Assembly: GCA_001986395.2 (NCBI GenBank)
Contig: MQVO02000044.1
Location: 114,479-178,478, forward strand
DNA from: Irpex lacteus
Lineage: Eukaryota; Basidiomycota; Agaricomycetes; Polyporales; Irpicaceae
Length of the DNA: 64,000 bases
Reading direction: 5' to 3'
The notes under the pieces were generated by a model. The model saw nothing but the letters and a program-made list of their open reading frames with translations, was not told the origin of the DNA and searched no databases. Shown piece by piece: positions 33,803 through 43,329 of the stretch (position 1 is its first letter; each line of letters begins with the position of its first letter). The position numbers and the translations under genes were made by a program.

Positions 33803-35234
33803 CTCGCTTGCTAGTTTGGGGCGTGCAAGCAGCAGCAGCGGATTGTTGATGTTGATGCTGGGGGACGGGGACTATGTTGTTTGCGTCAGTGTTTTCATCT
33901 GATCTTGTCCGGCTTTTTTCTGCGTACGTATGTTTGTTCGTCTTCCTTTTTTCTTCCATTTCTTGCCTGGTCTGGTTGAACTTCTTCGTTGTACGTTGTC
34001 GTCGCTGCTCTCTGATTTGGTTTGACTTCCGTCGCTATCGGTTTTCGCTATTCTGGGCTCATTCTCCTATTTCCCCCTCTCCCTTGTTCCCCTCTTCGCC
34101 TTCGTTCCGATCTTCCCCAGCTGTGATTCACGAGTTGTATACGATGGCGATTGATGACAAAAAGGATATGTACATTAGTGTAAGAGTAAATTAGGATATT
34201 GTTCATGTATGCTAGTGTATCTACGTTCGATGAGTAATGTTGGAGTCTCGGAGAACGTTGTGTCCATTGAGGGCGGTTCGTGTCTCCCAAAGTACACTTC
34301 AGTTGAAGGTACGTGGGATAGTACTAACGAGAGTGACTTTCTTTTACGTTTTAGGGCAGAGCCTGAATCCAGTGTCTTCTCCCAGCTCAAGGTCCGTCTC
34401 TCACCGTATATCTACTGTACGAAAAATGAGTTGAAGATAGCGGCGATGATCATATCCACGGTCTGCAAAACAATGAAACGGCTTATCAGTGACATTCTCC
34501 CGCATTGTGATCGAAAGGGCAGTGTGAGAGCTTGCTTACTATGTCTATCACCTCTATCGCGCATCTCAAATTCTCAATACATATGCTTCGTAAGCATACT
34601 GGTCACGGTACGCTAGCTATTCTTTCTTCTAGGACGATCAGTAGCGTCCTATCCTGAGCTGCTAGCGATTTAGCCTCAACTGTCGACAAGGCAGTGAAGA
34701 TCGATACCAGTAACTGCTTACGATATGAGTATGAATTTAAGTATCCTACGTGCATTTTGGCCAAGCACGAATAGGACCCTTCAAGTTTATCGGCGCCGAC
34801 TGGGAGGTACTCGTACGTCTGTCTGAACAGTTGAGTATGGCCACGATGAGTACTTATCCGCACAGAGAGACAGCGCTCAGTTCTTTACATCGCGGCACTG
34901 ATATATGTCTCAATAATATCATGTATGAGCGAGCCAACATAACGAAGCGACAAGCTTTTTGAAGATGAACGGCGGGGCCATTCAAGTTGAAGCTGTAGTA
35001 CGCGCACGGTGCCGCGGTCTGCATGACGTGACATCTAAATCGGGATGGCCTTGGTGTGTGACAGTGACGGTCGTTCTCACTGGCAGCCACCTTGTTCTCA
35101 ACTACCACCGACTATCATAAAGGTCGAGGACTTCGCACTTTTATACTTTCTTAATGGGTGCGTTCCAAGATTTATGTTATAGTCATCGAAATACTGACGG
35201 TCGAACCATAACATCGGATATCCGCTTTGCAGAT
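33803..35234. other. Intergenic, no recognised gene
   Basis: About 1.4 kb with only short frames in all directions. The first 200 bp, T-rich, are probably the 3' UTR of the Zn2Cys6 gene. The rest shows no family resemblance or clear repeat. Confidence 0.45.
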
Positions 35235-36272
35235 ATGTCTTCTTCACACACGTCTCAGAACGAAACAAACGGTGTGCCATCAGACGATTCCCAACTGCTT
35301 GTGGCGACGGTTCAAGATAGCTTGAGTCTGCTGAGCCTCGACTCTAATGTCCCCATCGCCGCAGCCGCTGGTCCACTGGCAGACAGACACAACAGCGACC
35401 CGGCCACACAGCCCTGTATCCTCTCTCTGCCAAACGAGATCCTCGGACTCATCTTCATATACTCATCCAAATCTGCACCTCTCTGCCTATGCGACACTTT
35501 TTCCTATTGACTTCGCGAGGTGGGGCACAATCTCAAATGCTCGTACCCGGAACAACCCTCAGACCGCCTCGGATGGATGGTCGTCACTCATGTGTGCAGA
35601 CGCATGCGTCAAGTTTCCCTTGGGTTTCCTGTCCTGTGGACATCCGTACTAGTCGTTGAAGACTCAGCGAGCTGGCTTCCTACGATTCTGCAGCGCCGCT
35701 AACTGATCGAGTCTCTCTTTGGCTTTTCCCGACACCGGTCTACCCTCTTCGCGCTGGAAGACACTGATGTTTAGCTGGATGAGGTTATCAAAGAAGCTTG
35801 CACCATTCTATGCGACCCTCGACATCTGTCAAGAATCAAGCATGCCACTATCGTCAGCCTATCCAACTGGCTCCCCTTTGTTCGCTCTTTTCTCACATCC
35901 CCTGTTCCGCAACTTGAGACCCTTCGTATGGGACCTGAATATGCTAGGAAGATGGTGGTGCTGCCACAGACTTTGTTTGGGCACAACAGCGAGTTCGCTC
36001 CTCGTCTACGTGGTCTTGCTCTCCGCCGACGCGACTTTTTATGGTCACCGCTGCACATACCGACGTTGATTGTTCTGTCCATCATTGGCCCTGAGTTTGA
36101 ATCCAGGCAAGAATACGAATTCGAATATGTTTCGCCGCCTTCCAAATCAGAAACTCTCGTGTTACTACCTGGCTGCCTTCCATTTACGTCACATACCACT
36201 TCGAAGCAGATTCGTCATGTTACTTATGCCGCCCGCAGAGGACTAGAACTTGTGGAGCGGAACAAGTCGTGA
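35235..36272 (+). pseudogene. Broken F-box gene of the G/K subfamily
   Basis: Starts with MSSSHTSQNETNG and an F-box core (LSLPNEILGLIFIYSSK), then a stop. The following F-box half appears in another frame (DRLGWMVVTHVCRRMRQVSLGFPVLWTSVLVVED) and stops again. A third frame carries LCDPRHLSRIKHATIVSLSNWLPF and PEYARKMVVLPQTLFG before ending. These pieces align in order with the genes at 24453 and 40163. At least two frameshifts or nonsense changes and the loss of the C-terminal half mark it as a pseudogene. Confidence 0.7.
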
Positions 36273-36812
36273 ATCGTCGTCGTCGTCGATAATTCCTTGC
36301 TCAGCTCTCAATCTCCAACTAAAATGCCAGACCTTCTGCCCATCCGTGTACGTTTCGCGGCGGCTTTCGTCTTTTGACTTTTGTTTACTTATTTCACGTG
36401 TGCACTCAGATACATGGTTTTTTCGGTGCCTGAGCATTTGTTCTCAACCAGGATACGTCGGGCTGTCGGACCGACCGTCTTGTACGGTACAATACACTCG
36501 AGCCAAAACAAATCCGAAGGTAGGTGGAGTACGCATCATCTACGCGTGCGTGCAGTGCTTCTCTATTGTTGATCTTTTACATAGGCCCATGTCGCACCCG
36601 TGACCCCGGCGCTGTTTGTGGTCTCTACCGACTCAGGCACTTTCAAGGTTTGCCCGGATTTTTTCATATGCGTTTCTCGCATATGACAAGATCCGCACAA
36701 ACCTAGAAAGCTTGACATCGAAACTTGACTAGAGCCGTTGTCTCCGTTCCCCTGTCTCCTATCCTCAAACCTGCTCATAACCCCCGCCAACTTGAAACGA
36801 AGACCAACTTGA
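36273..36812 (+). other. Spacer with a block also found before the second SRA gene
   Basis: Around 36470-36520 the plus strand reads SDRPSCTVQYTRAKTN, which resembles TSDRKAQYIRVKNN at about 38325-38390 upstream of the second SRA gene. It may be an upstream exon, a leader, or leftover sequence of an earlier duplication. No start or splice model could be closed. Confidence 0.4.
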
Positions 36813-37980
36813 ATGAGCAACGGATTGACAGACACAGAGTACGCCAGTCCTCTCCATCCACATCCCCGTGCCGGATGAACTGAACGCGTCCTGTCCTGTT
36901 GCAGCATTCCCAAACGCATAGGACACATCCGCCATGTCCCAGTCGGTCAGTGGTTCAAGAACCGGTGAGTCCAGTTGCCTTCTGCCTTTCCTTTGTTTTC
37001 GTCTTCCCACGTACTCGGTTTTTGACGCCATATAGTGAAGAACTGTCCAAGGCGCACGTACATCCCCCGTGGGAGGACGGTATCTACGTAGGCGATGACA
37101 GGCCTGGGGAGAAGGGGCCTGCGAAGAGCGTCGTCTTGGCGGATCGGCCTGAGTATCCGAATGAGGACTATGGGTTGAGGTTGTACGTGTTGTGGGCCAT
37201 CTGTGTCTCCAAGGCATGATTGTTTACTCACCCTACTACTATTCTGCACATCTTGCATCGCTATATGACGACTCGGATTATGTTTACGAAGCACGTATAT
37301 TGGCATGGGTGGACGCGATGGGGAGGATGGAGACGAGCTCGATGACAAGACGGGAAAGGAGAAGAAGAAGAACAAGGTGCGTGTCTGTGCTTTGATTTTT
37401 TTACAGTGACCAATCCCATTTTGTTGTCAGACCCATGGCGGCCCTCAAACGAGCGACCAGACCTTTGAACACCGCTCGAACGCAGCTCTCGTGGTCAGTG
37501 AAACACCCCTGCCTTCAAACCCGTACGCGTGATACAAGTACTAATACCTGTACAATAGGTAGCAGCAGACAGACTAACACACGTACGCGTTACGCGAGGA
37601 GCAGGAGCGTCGAAGTACGCTCCTACGAAAGGGTGCGTAAATACCCCTCTTCATTTACCCGTAATCTTCATTTCGCTTTGGTATACGTCAGATATCGCTA
37701 CGACGGCCTGTATTACGTCGAAAACGTGCGCACTTTTTCGGTTCTTCTCGTTGGGGTACTGGAAGTCACTCATTCAATGTGATGTTCAACCAGCCTCGAC
37801 GCGAGATCGGACCTACTGGGCGGTTCTTGGTGTGCAAGTTTGATTTCGTGGTACGTTTGTTTCGACTCTCTACATCCTGAGAAGGCAAATTAACTCGTCA
37901 TTGACGTCGACTAGCGAGTGGATAGCGTGGAGATCAATGGTACACTACCGAGAGATAACGGTATCGACGCCGAGCCGTGA
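36813..37980 (+). CDS. SRA/YDG-domain protein 1
   Basis: Nine exons: 36813-36838, 36905-36964, 37036-37182, 37292-37376, 37431-37493, 37559-37632, 37692-37725, 37794-37850, 37915-37980; 203 aa, all GT-AG, phases closing. The start is a short exon (MSNGLTD) also present in both paralogues. The protein is almost only an SRA domain: HVPVGQWFKNR, AHVHPPWEDGIYVG, TYIGMGGRD, HGGPQTSDQTF, VRVTRGAGASKYAPTKG, YRYDGLYYVEN, then GPTGRFLVCKFDF. SRA domains read 5-methylcytosine in DNA, often by flipping the base. A Lys/Asp/Glu-rich loop follows TYIGMGGRD. There is no RING, SET or HNH domain attached. The Asp of the known base pocket cannot be placed with certainty. Confidence 0.88.
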
Positions 37981-38583
37981 TGTGGCCAGTAGGGACATGC
38001 AATGGCTCTGCGAGACGACTCCGAAGCTATGTGAAGAGAGCTGCGTGAGTATGACGGTGAGATTGTGGTGAAGGATAGCGAGTCGTAGAGCTGACTGATG
38101 TTGCGAAACAATATTACCTTTGCTGGGTGACATTTTCTCTCTACTGGGCTGTCTTTCTAGTGTGAAGTACCGCCGCGCGTGCTTCCCGACGACGACGTCC
38201 GTATCTGTCAATCATCGCTCTCAAACTCTAGCACGTCGACGTCCAGTACGTCCGAGTCATCAATCCATCCTCCCAACACGACATCGCATCAAGCTAATAA
38301 GCAACGTTCTCATACCAGGTATCGGACGTCGGACCGTAAGGCACAATACATTCGAGTCAAAAACAACGAGGATCTCGAAGGAGCACATATGTGTGCGTTG
38401 CTTCTTATTGGTAATGTTTCTGGCCACGGGAACACGAGGCTCCGTGGCTGCTTGTGGCCACTGCCGATTCGTGCCATGACGACACTGCGAAACTTGACCC
38501 GTTACTACCACCTGGATCCTCTCCCCACTCGTCCCTATCTCCTGCAAATCCATATCCTGTGTTTATACGTCGAACTGCCACCA
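37981..38583 (+). other. Spacer with a 144-codon open frame before SRA gene 2
   Basis: A plus-strand frame from 38179 (MLPDDDVRICQSSLSNSS...) runs without stop through the predicted first codons of SRA gene 2. Part of it matches sequence upstream of SRA gene 1. It may be a longer N-terminus in this copy, or a leader. The conserved SRA start codon at 38584 is preferred because all three paralogues share it. Confidence 0.4.
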
Positions 38584-39761
38584 ATGAGCGACGGGGTGAA
38601 GGACACTGAGTAAGTTAATCAGCTGTTGTTCGGATCGTTATGCTCAACGTAGGTGATCGAACGGCGTTACGGTACCTGCGCAACATTACAGCCCTGCAAC
38701 GAAAGAGGGACATATCAAATATGTCCCAGTCGGTCAATGGTTCGCATCTCGGTAAGTCGCCAGTCCGTTATCGACCATGCATGCTGAGTAGCAGATGGCA
38801 TGCATAGGCACGAGCTATCCAAAGCCCGAGTACATCCTCCACCAGAGGACGGGATCTATATAGGCGAGGAAGGCCCTGCGAGAAGCGTCGTCTTGGCGAA
38901 TCGACCCGAGTATCCGAACGAGGACTATGGGGTGAGGTTGTGAGTATCGTCTTTCTCGTCCCTATTACGCTAATATTCTTACCGTTCCGTGATTTTCATT
39001 CTATCTGCAGCACGTATATAGGTATGGGCGGTCGTGATAAGGACGACGAAGACGAAGAGGCCGACAAGAACGGCAAGAAGAAGAAGAGAAAAAGCGTGAG
39101 TGTCTCTCATACGATCAGTCTATAATTTTCAGACCTTGATACATTCGTTACTGCGGAAAGGGTCACGGCGGTGTTCAAACGAAGGACCAGGACTTTGAAC
39201 ACTCGGCGAATGCAGCTCTCAAGGTTAGTAAAACTCGCGTATTCCATGTCGTTGGTCGAAACTCATGCTGGATTGTTCCTTATAACATAGCTAGCATCGG
39301 ACTTAGGAACGTACGTGCGTGTTACGCGAGGGGCAGGAGCGTCCGAGTACGCCCCTACGAAAGGGTGAGTCGATGCCCTCTCTTGCCCACCCTTGCTCAT
39401 TCACGCTCATGGGTCGCTTGGTTACCACAGATATCGTTACGATGGCTTATATTATGTCGAAAACGTATGTCTCTTTCTCAATCGCTTTTAATGATTGCGC
39501 ACTGACCCAAACGATCTCTCGCTCTCGAACTTTATGCTCTCCCACCAGCCTCGACGCGAGATTGGCCCCACAGGGATATTCTTGGTGTGCAAGTTCGACT
39601 TCGTGGTAAGTCCCTTCGGGCTGCACGTCTGTGCCAATATCTGATCATAGTACTCGCGTTTCCCACCCATCGTGCCGTTGACTTCGTCGTGTAATTAGCG
39701 AGTGAACAACAAGGAGAATGGCTCGCTGCCTACCGACAACGGTATCGACGCAGAGCCTTGA
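38584..39761 (+). CDS. SRA/YDG-domain protein 2
   Basis: Nine exons matching gene 1: 38584-38609, 38692-38751, 38808-38939, 39011-39095, 39161-39223, 39291-39364, 39431-39464, 39549-39605, 39699-39761; 197 aa. Seven of nine exon lengths are identical to gene 1 (26, 60, 85, 63, 74, 34, 57 nt). Motifs: YVPVGQWFASR, RVHPPPEDGIYIGEEG, TYIGMGGRDKDDEDE, HGGVQTKDQDFEH, TRGAGASEYAPTKG, YRYDGLYYVEN. It is a tandem duplicate 600 bp downstream of gene 1. The acceptor of exon 5 (GCGGAAAG) is weak. It should bind modified DNA in the nucleus, by family; partner domains are absent. Confidence 0.88.
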
Positions 39762-40162
39762 AAGGACACCCATGGACGTGAGATAGCCAGAGAGAAGCAC
39801 TGCCGGCATGACGTGGAGCGAAACTCGGAGATTGAGAATAACGAATGTATCAGTTTGTACAGTAGACTCGGTTGCATGTACTTCAGAGATTTTGTGATAC
39901 TTACTTAGTCTTCAGTAGATGCGTTCATGTCCGAGTGAGAGGACCGTGTCACGACTGTGACTTTGAATCTCCGAATGGGGAAGTTATACATGTGACAGCA
40001 CGCGACACACCGTGACACAGCCGCGTTCGTCCGACGTCGACGTCGACCATTGAACGTTATTGAGCGTCGAGTATCGCATACCCATATACATCTTGACTAT
40101 GTGAGTGTCGTGCATCATGCATCATACCTCATAGCGATTAATATTACTTATAATCACAGATA
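39762..40162. other. Intergenic between SRA gene 2 and F-box K
   Basis: No coding evidence. It probably holds the 3' UTR of SRA gene 2 and the promoter of the F-box copy. Confidence 0.45.
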
Positions 40163-42201
40163 ATGTCTTCATACATGTGGGATGATTCGAATGCATCCGA
40201 GACATCACGCGAACCGTCAATAGAACCTCCGGACACACTCCTCATACCCTCCAGCGACTCAGCAAGAGCAAATCTTCTTTCTCTGCCAAATGAAACTCTA
40301 GCTCTCATCCTCCTGCATTTGTCCAAACTCGCCCCCGCCTGTCCATCACCCTCGCGACTCATGGTTCTCCGCGACCTCAAGTGTAGAATCGAGCGACCGT
40401 TCCCCAAAGGAAGCGTTGGTCGCATCGGATGGATGGTCGCTACGCACGTCTGCAGCCGTCTGCGTAGCATCGCTCTCGGGCTCCCTCGCTTGTGGGCATC
40501 CATCATCGTCGCCGGATATCCGATGCGTTGGCTCTCAGACATCCTGCAGCGTTCTGGGAGTCAAGGCCTCTCATTATATCTCCCTTCTGCCTATTCTGAT
40601 TGGACGTTAAAAAAGACAATACAGAAGGACGACACAGCTTATATGGCGGTCCTAAGTCAACCGTGTCATCTTTCGAGGGTCAAGCATGTCACCTGTACAG
40701 GCTTGCGACACTGGTTACCTTTCGTTAGCCACTTTCTGTCGAATCCTGCACCGCAACTTGAAAGTCTGCGTTTGGGGCCTCACGGGCCGCCCGATGTCAG
40801 GGAGATAACGACAGTGTTACCCAAGAAATTATTCGGACCTGCAATCACCGCGCCGCGTCTTCGCTCGCTCACTCTCGTTCAATGCGACTTTTCGTGGACA
40901 TGTCTGAAGCACTTCTCAACTCTCACTGTCCTCTACATCGCTCGACCATATCACGCTTTAGAGGAATACAAAGTCCAATACGCTTTGCCGTCAGGCAACT
41001 CGAAGACCGCTGGCCCGGCGCCATTGCCCAAACGGCGTCGCCCCGCGGGTGTTATTGGAAAATCCATGGACGAAGTGGTGGCGTGTCTTCATGCGCTGCC
41101 ATCTCTCCAAGAGCTTACTCTTCAGAACGCACTTCCGAACTGGACGCGGCCACGGTCTGACCCACCTGAGTACTCTCCCATCTTTCTGCCCGAGTTGCGC
41201 CGTATACATATCGATCAACGGAGTCTCCAGCCACTTTCCTGCATCCTCGACCTCCTCCACGCGCCTCAACTCTGCTTCTGCGAGCTCAAATATTCAACAG
41301 TCGCAAGACCCATGGGGGCAGATCTGCAGGCCCGTTACGCACCACTCATGCGATTCCTCACCCGCTTCGCGAGTAACCTTCCGACGACTATCAGTCGCGT
41401 GAGCATGGAGTTTGGAAACCCCAACATCACACTTTATGCTCATCACACATGTACAGAGGGACACAAGTCCGACACCGTCTCTGCCTCAAGATCACTATCG
41501 GCATGGCCATTATACCTGATAGCGAGGAAAACTGGCCAATCAGGCACACCTGCATAGAACCCATCCTATCAGCCCTCCCGCTCTCACATCTCGAGGAACT
41601 GGATATTTCAGACTGGTTTATGCCCATATACGAGGAGTCCTACCTCACCGTTGACTTTTCCTTTTGGTCTCGCATATATTCGCTATGCGCGAGCACAAGG
41701 AAACTCAAAGCCAGCGCACATGCACTCCTCCCATTGCTGCCTCTCCTCACGCACCAAAACTTGCCTGGCTGGTATTTCGACTCGGACAGCGTGCTCCCGC
41801 CTGTACCTCGGACACCGGCTTTTCCCGACCTTCAAACACTCGAGCTGGTCGTCAACAAGCTCGGCGACTTCAAGTTTGATAGAGGTGTCGCACTCTGCTT
41901 CGCGGGTGCGGTCATTGATGTGGATCGGGACAATGACGGTGTAGAGACTACCGTGAGGTTCATCCACGGTGTTCGAGATTGCTTGCAGTCTCGATCGGAG
42001 CGACTGTCCACGCTCCAGCAACTTTCGATGCTGATCACGACGTGGGACAAAGACGAGAATACCGAGATCCTGGATATGTTCAAGTACGTATTCCGTGAGG
42101 CGTTTGTGGAGTTGGTTGTCACTGTCGACCCGTTGAATATTCGGGTTGACAGGTATAGTCATCTTCGTGCCCGGACGATGGCCGACCGTTATTGTCTGTA
42201 A
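40163..42201 (+). pseudogene. F-box gene K (G subfamily) with one frameshift
   Basis: The frame from the ATG at 40163 gives a full N-terminal part: NLLSLPNETLALILLHLSKLAP, then RIGWMVATHVCSRLRSIALGLPRLWASIIVAG and LRR-like segments through about codon 440. After about 41460 similarity to gene G continues only in another frame (LCLKITIGMAIIPDSEENW, HTCIEPILSALPLSHLEELDISD) to a stop at 42201. No GT-AG intron restores the frame while keeping the aligned residues on both sides. Either this is a recent pseudogene or there is a one-base sequence error near 41460-41490. If intact it would be about 675 aa, like gene G. Confidence 0.75.
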
Positions 42202-42496
42202 TGTATGCTTGATGTATGTACATGTTCCTCGTCTACTATCTGGGCTGCCTGCAAAGAAGCTGGGTCTTTCATTGTGGTACATTCGTGACGCATGTTGGCC
42301 ATTCAGGCTTTCACGACGAGAGGGCAGCACTGTAACTACGCGTCGACAGAACCTCAGGCTCATGTACTTAACCTTGGCGGAGGCCATATCGCGCGAGAGC
42401 TTCTGTAAAGTGTAAAAATGGTAAGCATCGCCAAATGTCACATTACAGAACGAGAAAATCTATTGAACTGCTATCAACTTCATAGTCTCCGAGTCG
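42202..42496. other. Short spacer between convergent genes
   Basis: Lies between F-box K (plus) and the small gene S1 (minus). No feature is recognised. Confidence 0.4.
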
Positions 42497-42987
42497 CTAT
42501 CGTCGCCATCCTGCTCGCTCACCACCACGGGCCACGTCACCTCCGCGCTTGACCATCGACCGATCGTCCTTTACGTGCTTAACCATCGACCGATCGTTTC
42601 CTTTACGGCGAGCTCTCAACAAGCTTCTTATCCACGACTCGTACTGTTCTACCGCTTCTCTTTCTCCCTCTTCTCGTTCCCTAAGGACAGCCTCGAACTC
42701 TTGGAGGCCTGGATAAAATAAAAAGGATATCGTTGGGTCAACGTTTAAGAAATTTGGGACGAAGGAGACTTACTGCTGAACGCGTTCTCGCGGCGTAGCG
42801 GAGTACAGTCGCCATCGTCAGAGTCGAGGTCCGTATCGTCGCCCCCTTGCTCTTCCGCCTCGGACGCCACTCGCGTTGGTGTTTGCGCTTGCACGCTGCT
42901 GGTGCGACGAGACAGCTTGTTGTTGTGACGTGTATCGGTGAACGAGGGATGTGCATGCGATGCTGTCGAGTTGGAGTGCATAGACAT
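42497..42987 (-). CDS. Small repeat-linked gene S1, charged coiled-coil-like protein
   Basis: Exons 42987-42774 and 42708-42497 (65-nt intron) give 141 aa. The N-terminus is Ser/Thr/His-rich (MSMHSNSTASHAHPS). An acidic block GGDDTDLDSDDGDCTPLRRENAFSS follows, and then a helical charged segment (LQEFEAVLREREEGEREAVEQYESWIRSLLRARR). The same order recurs in the copy at 59242-59703, and more loosely at 57196-57756. No known domain is recognised; no signal peptide or membrane segment. A GNDRSMVK-like element is repeated twice in the tail (NDRSMVKHVK, DDRSMVKRGG). A TATA box lies about 100 bp upstream. The role is unknown. Confidence 0.6.
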
Positions 42988-43088
42988 GTTCAGTGGTCGA
43001 ATGGATGGACGGCGGGGGATGTCCGTATGACGTGGGTACGAAGTGAGGTGGGCGGATACGATGAGCACTATGGCGCAAATATCGAGAG

Positions 43089-43100
43089 TATATGTATATA
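43089..43100 (-). promoter_or_regulatory. TATA box of small gene S1
   Basis: On the minus strand a TATATACATATA run is followed by CTC, about 100 bp before the S1 start. The two sister genes have TATATATACTC at almost the same distance and share the flanking GAGGTG/GAGGTA sequence, so the promoter is part of the duplicated unit. Confidence 0.55.
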
Positions 43101-43329
43101 CACACCTCGGCGCACACCCTCTCTCAACAAGTCGAACCCGAACCGCATATCTTCTCCTAACAACTTGGACGCCACCCACAATTGGACGACTCGCCGCAGT
43201 GGTACATGCACTGCCACTCTTGTAGGCATACAAGAGGTTTCCATACCAGTCCTGTACGGTTCTTGTAAAATATAGCGGTTCGTAGCAACGGAGAATAACA
43301 TATGAGTTTGCGGTGCAGGAGGCATTTAA

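Noticed and set aside
41375..41467. An intron (GTAACC...CACAAG) that would repair the F-box K frame
   Set aside because: It would delete residues that align with gene G (NLP..I......) and uses a weak donor, so a frameshift is the simpler reading.
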